A DNA stretch of 64,000 nt. Source: Morchella semilibera. Taxonomy: Eukaryota > Ascomycota > Pezizomycetes > Pezizales > Morchellaceae. Shown here one piece after another: positions 60,901 to 64,000 of the stretch (the first letter of the stretch is position 1; each line of letters opens with the position of its first letter). A program made the position numbers and the translations under genes. The DNA is taken from NCBI GenBank assembly GCA_009192285.1, contig WBVU01000018.1, positions 372,001 to 436,000 of the forward strand, given 5' to 3'. The notes below the pieces were generated by a model. It saw nothing but the letters and a program-made list of their open reading frames with translations, searched no databases and was not told where the DNA came from.

Positions 60901-62569
60901 TGCAACAATTGGCAATAGTTTTTGTGATGAGTTTTCCCTTTTGTCACCTTTTGTCGCAAATAATCTGAATGCATTGTACTTTGGTGTCTTGCACTTTCTT
61001 ATTTTCGTTCCTTATTCCCTGTAGCTGGCTGGGTGGTGTCTTTCTCTCTTACGGGTTACGCCACGGACTCTGGTCTCTTAGAGAAGATCAGGCAGGACGC
61101 GCGCAATTGGAGGTGGGTCGCGCGAAATCTGAATGGAAAGCTCAGATAGTTGCCAAAAAGAAAAAATCAAGGCAAAATGGTGCGCCGCGGACATGGAGAA
61201 CCTTGCTCTACAGTACAGCCTGCACCGTCAGTCGAATCGGTATCCTTCGTTCCCCAAATAATATAAATTATTTATCGACGGGATACAAGAATGCTGTTGG
61301 TAATGAAATAAAGTACATTCAAAAATCAAAAATAAAATAAAATAAAAGGCCGCATGTTGCGGTTTGGGGAACACAATAGCCTCATTGATCATGGGAAAGG
61401 AGAATGTGGGATATGGATCAGCGCAGATTCCTAGCCGGATAGCCCGATGGAAGGAATATTGGCAATCCGGGAATTCACGAGGGCAGCCAAAAAAGTTTGG
61501 CTCCAGGACGGTACGGACGATTGACAAATGGTCACGGTGCGCCGTGAGGACCGACATACCTATGAGGGAGAGAGACTGCGACAAGCCTACAGCACCGACA
61601 GGACTAGACGGGGGCGAAAAAAAAACCATCGATTCGCTGCGTCGAGGAAAAGAGGCTGCGAATGGTCAAGACAGCCTGCCCTGCTCAGTTGAGACACAGC
61701 TCGTGAATGGATCTTCGCGTGGATGCGACATTCTCTCTTACCACTCTCACTCTACTCTAGTCAGTGAGTACTTTCAATCACCTCCAACCAGCTAGCCTCG
61801 TTCGATGGGACTCTCTCTCTCTCACTGAGGACCATTCAGAAAAAGCACATTTACATGGGGAAGGAGGGGTGGTTTTGGATCTTAGTGGAGGGCGCGAAGG
61901 GAAGAAGAAGAGGGGCTTTTTCTATTCTAATACCCACCAGTGTATTTGATTATTCCTGAGAGGTCCTGACCGCATGTCTCCTCCCGGTGGTGGGCAGCAG
62001 CTGGCTCTATCGAATGGAAGTGCAGGACAGATGCTTCTAGTGGCCAGGATCATGAGTGGACGGAGGTGAAGGGAGGGGGGGTGGGTGCAAGGTGACAACG
62101 AATCAGACAGGAGGGGCTGCAGGCTGAGGAACAGAATCATCGTCCCCAGCAGCAGGAAGCACGCTCCCTCCCCAGTTACTTTCCCAGACATGGTCCATAC
62201 TGGATTGGACGAAGGGCGCGGGTCTCTTTGGGAGGGGGGGTCAGGCTACAGTTCTGTCAAGGATCATGCCCACCCGCTATATATCGAAGGGACGAGCTCG
62301 GGGCTTCTGGTTTTCCATATTTCCTCTCTGTTTCCCCCTCTTCGTTCCATTTTCTCTCCCCAGACCCAAACGTGTATCCGCCGTTTTAAGAGACGACCCA
62401 TTTGTCTGTATAACTGAGTTAAATTACAGACCATCGTCACGAATTTACTACTACATCTTTATAAGTCTTGCAGATACTGCATTGATATTATTTTGCTTTC
62501 CCCTCATTTCTCACTTACTTTTCAATACCCCTCTGCCATAGTACACACGCACACGCACTCGCGAGCGAA
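57941..62569. other. Long upstream region of the bZIP gene
   Basis: 4.6 kb without a convincing gene. It includes poly-A/AG tracts at 58421-58455, many short frames (the longest 113-143 codons, without motifs), a CT-rich tract near 61811 and a C/T-rich leader from 62310. A TATATAT lies at 62279. The region may hold distal regulatory elements or a long leader with upstream ORFs for the bZIP gene, but this is inference. Confidence 0.45.
62279..62285 (+). promoter_or_regulatory. TATA-like element upstream of bZIP gene
   Basis: TATATAT in a GC-mixed setting about 290 bp before the bZIP ATG, followed by a pyrimidine-rich stretch typical of fungal transcription starts. The distance would imply a 5' UTR of about 200-260 nt. 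Confidence 0.35.
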
Positions 62570-64000
62570 ATGTCTACAGGAGGATACCTTCCGTTCCAAA
62601 TGGAACAATACCTTCAACACAGTCTTTCTGTTGATACACGACGGACGTGGCTAGACGATGATGAATCTTCAATACTTGATGAGAACATCCTCGACAACAA
62701 CCTTCTAGATTCAGCCCTCGATATGTCCCCAATCGATCGACGACGCCCTTCCCTACTCGAGTCGTCGTCGGCTATCTTTTCTCCCTCAAATGACTGGGAT
62801 TTTGATCATGACATGGGTATGGCTGGTCCCGCCGATGATGCTGCCGTCCCAGCGGCTACTTTCGAGCATAGCAATGGAACCAACAACCCATTTATCAAGC
62901 TTGAGCAGGCACAGTCATCATATGCTCAGCAGAACGGTTCATGGTCGTCGAACCATGGTGCTTCAGGCTCGTGCACACCTGCCCCAGCATCCTACGACAA
63001 CAATGCGTTCCCTCACTCCACCTACGAAGACAGTTCTGCATATCTCGCTCCCGCGATTTCTGCAAGCCCCGCTGGTGCTTTCGATAACAACATCCACATC
63101 ACTCCTCATGCTACTGTCTTTCAATCGAGCCTGAACAGCTCGATGCCATCGACACCAGCCCAGAAGGATTGGCAGGCTGCTGGTGCTGAGCACGAGGGCC
63201 AGCCGATGCAGAAGAGGATGCGGCCACAGAGCCCTAGCCCGAGAGCACACTCTCCTCTGCACGTTTTGCGAAGAGACGGTATCCGAAAGAAGAACGCCCG
63301 TTTTGACATCCCAGCTGAGAGGACTTTGATGAACATCGATCAGTTGATTGCCCGATCAAACGACGATAACGAAATCAAAGAGTTGAAACAGCAGAAGCGA
63401 CTTCTCCGAAATCGACAAGCAGCGTGAGTAAAATCTGGGAAAAGTTTGATAATTTTGTAGCCGTTTACTGATACACCATATCTAGTCTCGATTCCCGCCA
63501 GCGCAAGAAGCAGCACACTGAGCGCCTTGAGGAGGAGAAGAAGATTCATAGTGCCGTCATTCAGGAGCTTGAGGACAAGATTAACGCAATGGCGTTGCAA
63601 GAGGAGGCTCTCCACCAGAGACTCGAGGCTGTCGCCCGTGAGCGTGACTTCCTTGCTCACAAGGCTGAGACTCTTCAGATGGAGAAGGAGGATATGGTCC
63701 GCAACCACACCATTGAGACTGGCGACCTTCGAAAGAAGAATAGCTACTTTGCGGAGCAGCTTCAAAAGTTGCAGGACACTCTTGAACGCACTCCCATGGC
63801 ACATGCTGCCAGCTCATCTGGTTTCAGTGACGACTTTAATTTGGATACCGAATTTGATCTTAATGGAGACTACTGGAATGACCCTATGCAGATGTCTAAC
63901 TCTGAAGTTTCTATCAAGGCCGAGAAAGTCCAGCCTCATGGCGATTCAGACAAACCGGCAGCCGCTCCTGGTCTCTTGCTCATTGTATGTCTACCATTGG
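62570..64000 (+). CDS. bZIP transcription factor (3' end beyond window)
   Basis: Exon 1, 62570-63423, and exon 2, 63486 to at least 63984, join in frame (GC|T, Ala) inside the basic region. The N-terminal ~230 residues are acidic and S/P/N-rich (LDDDESSILDENILDNNLLD), a likely activation region. The basic region RLLRNRQAALDSRQRKK fits the bZIP signature N-x7-R. A long coiled coil follows (HTERLEEEKK... to LQKLQDTLERT), then an acidic S/D-rich part and APGLLLI at the window edge. GTATGT at 63985 is probably a splice donor, so the last exon or exons are outside. The hydrophobic start GLLLI may continue into a conserved hydrophobic C-terminus. The basic region recalls developmental bZIPs of the FlbB type, but I am not sure of the orthology. 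Confidence 0.85.

Noticed and set aside
61364-61795. 143-codon frame upstream of the bZIP gene
   Set aside because: It lacks an ATG near its start and any recognisable motif; open length alone is not convincing.

Overview
The window looks like nuclear DNA of a filamentous ascomycete (Pezizomycotina). Housekeeping genes carry many short introns (mostly 45-160 nt, GT-AG, CTRAY-like branch points), there are no operons, one tRNA gene has an intron, and intergenic DNA is long and rich in simple repeats. Gene density is low (about one convincing protein gene per 5 kb), which would suit an early-diverging class such as Pezizomycetes; that placement is inference, not something the sequence proves.

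Layout. 1-4.5 kb: no recognisable gene, low-complexity C-rich DNA. 4.5-12.3 kb: compact block with a truncated questin-oxidase-like gene (-), COX17 (+), ALG6 (-), a 14-cysteine orphan (+), a small lysine-rich ORF behind a TATA box (+) and a PEBP/TFS1-type gene with an 8-nt micro-exon (-). 13.3-16.3 kb: mitochondrial-fission dynamin DNM1 (+). 16.3-21.9 kb: gene-poor, with tRNA-Gly(UCC). 22-25 kb: F-box protein and COP9 signalosome subunit 4 (both +). 25-30.4 kb: gene-poor, with a MITE-like element and a tRNA-like sequence. 30.4-34.5 kb: auxilin/SWA2 and SmD2 (+). 38.3 kb: candidate short MGCCC lipid-anchored protein. 39-43 kb: triosephosphate isomerase and the oxysterol-binding protein KES1/OSH4 (both -). 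43-46.4 kb: broken ORFs. 46.4-48.4 kb: five-finger CCCH protein (ZC3H3/Red5-like). 50.9-54 kb: TFIIIC subunit with a C-terminal zinc domain. 54-62.6 kb: 8.6 kb almost without genes. 62.6 kb to the edge: bZIP regulator, cut by the window.

The genes serve unrelated eukaryotic core functions: copper delivery, N-glycosylation, organelle fission, ubiquitin regulation, clathrin uncoating, splicing, glycolysis, sterol transport, RNA processing and Pol III transcription. I see no metabolic cluster, defence island, virus or transposase. The strongest unexplained signal is an excess of the palindrome TACATGTA: I count 19 exact copies by eye, all outside the convincing coding genes, where about one is expected by chance. 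Next are three or four short foldback, MITE-like elements with no autonomous partner here. I did not find a clear new biological system. Exon coordinates were assembled by hand from reading frame, splice sites and family conservation and have not been checked against transcripts.
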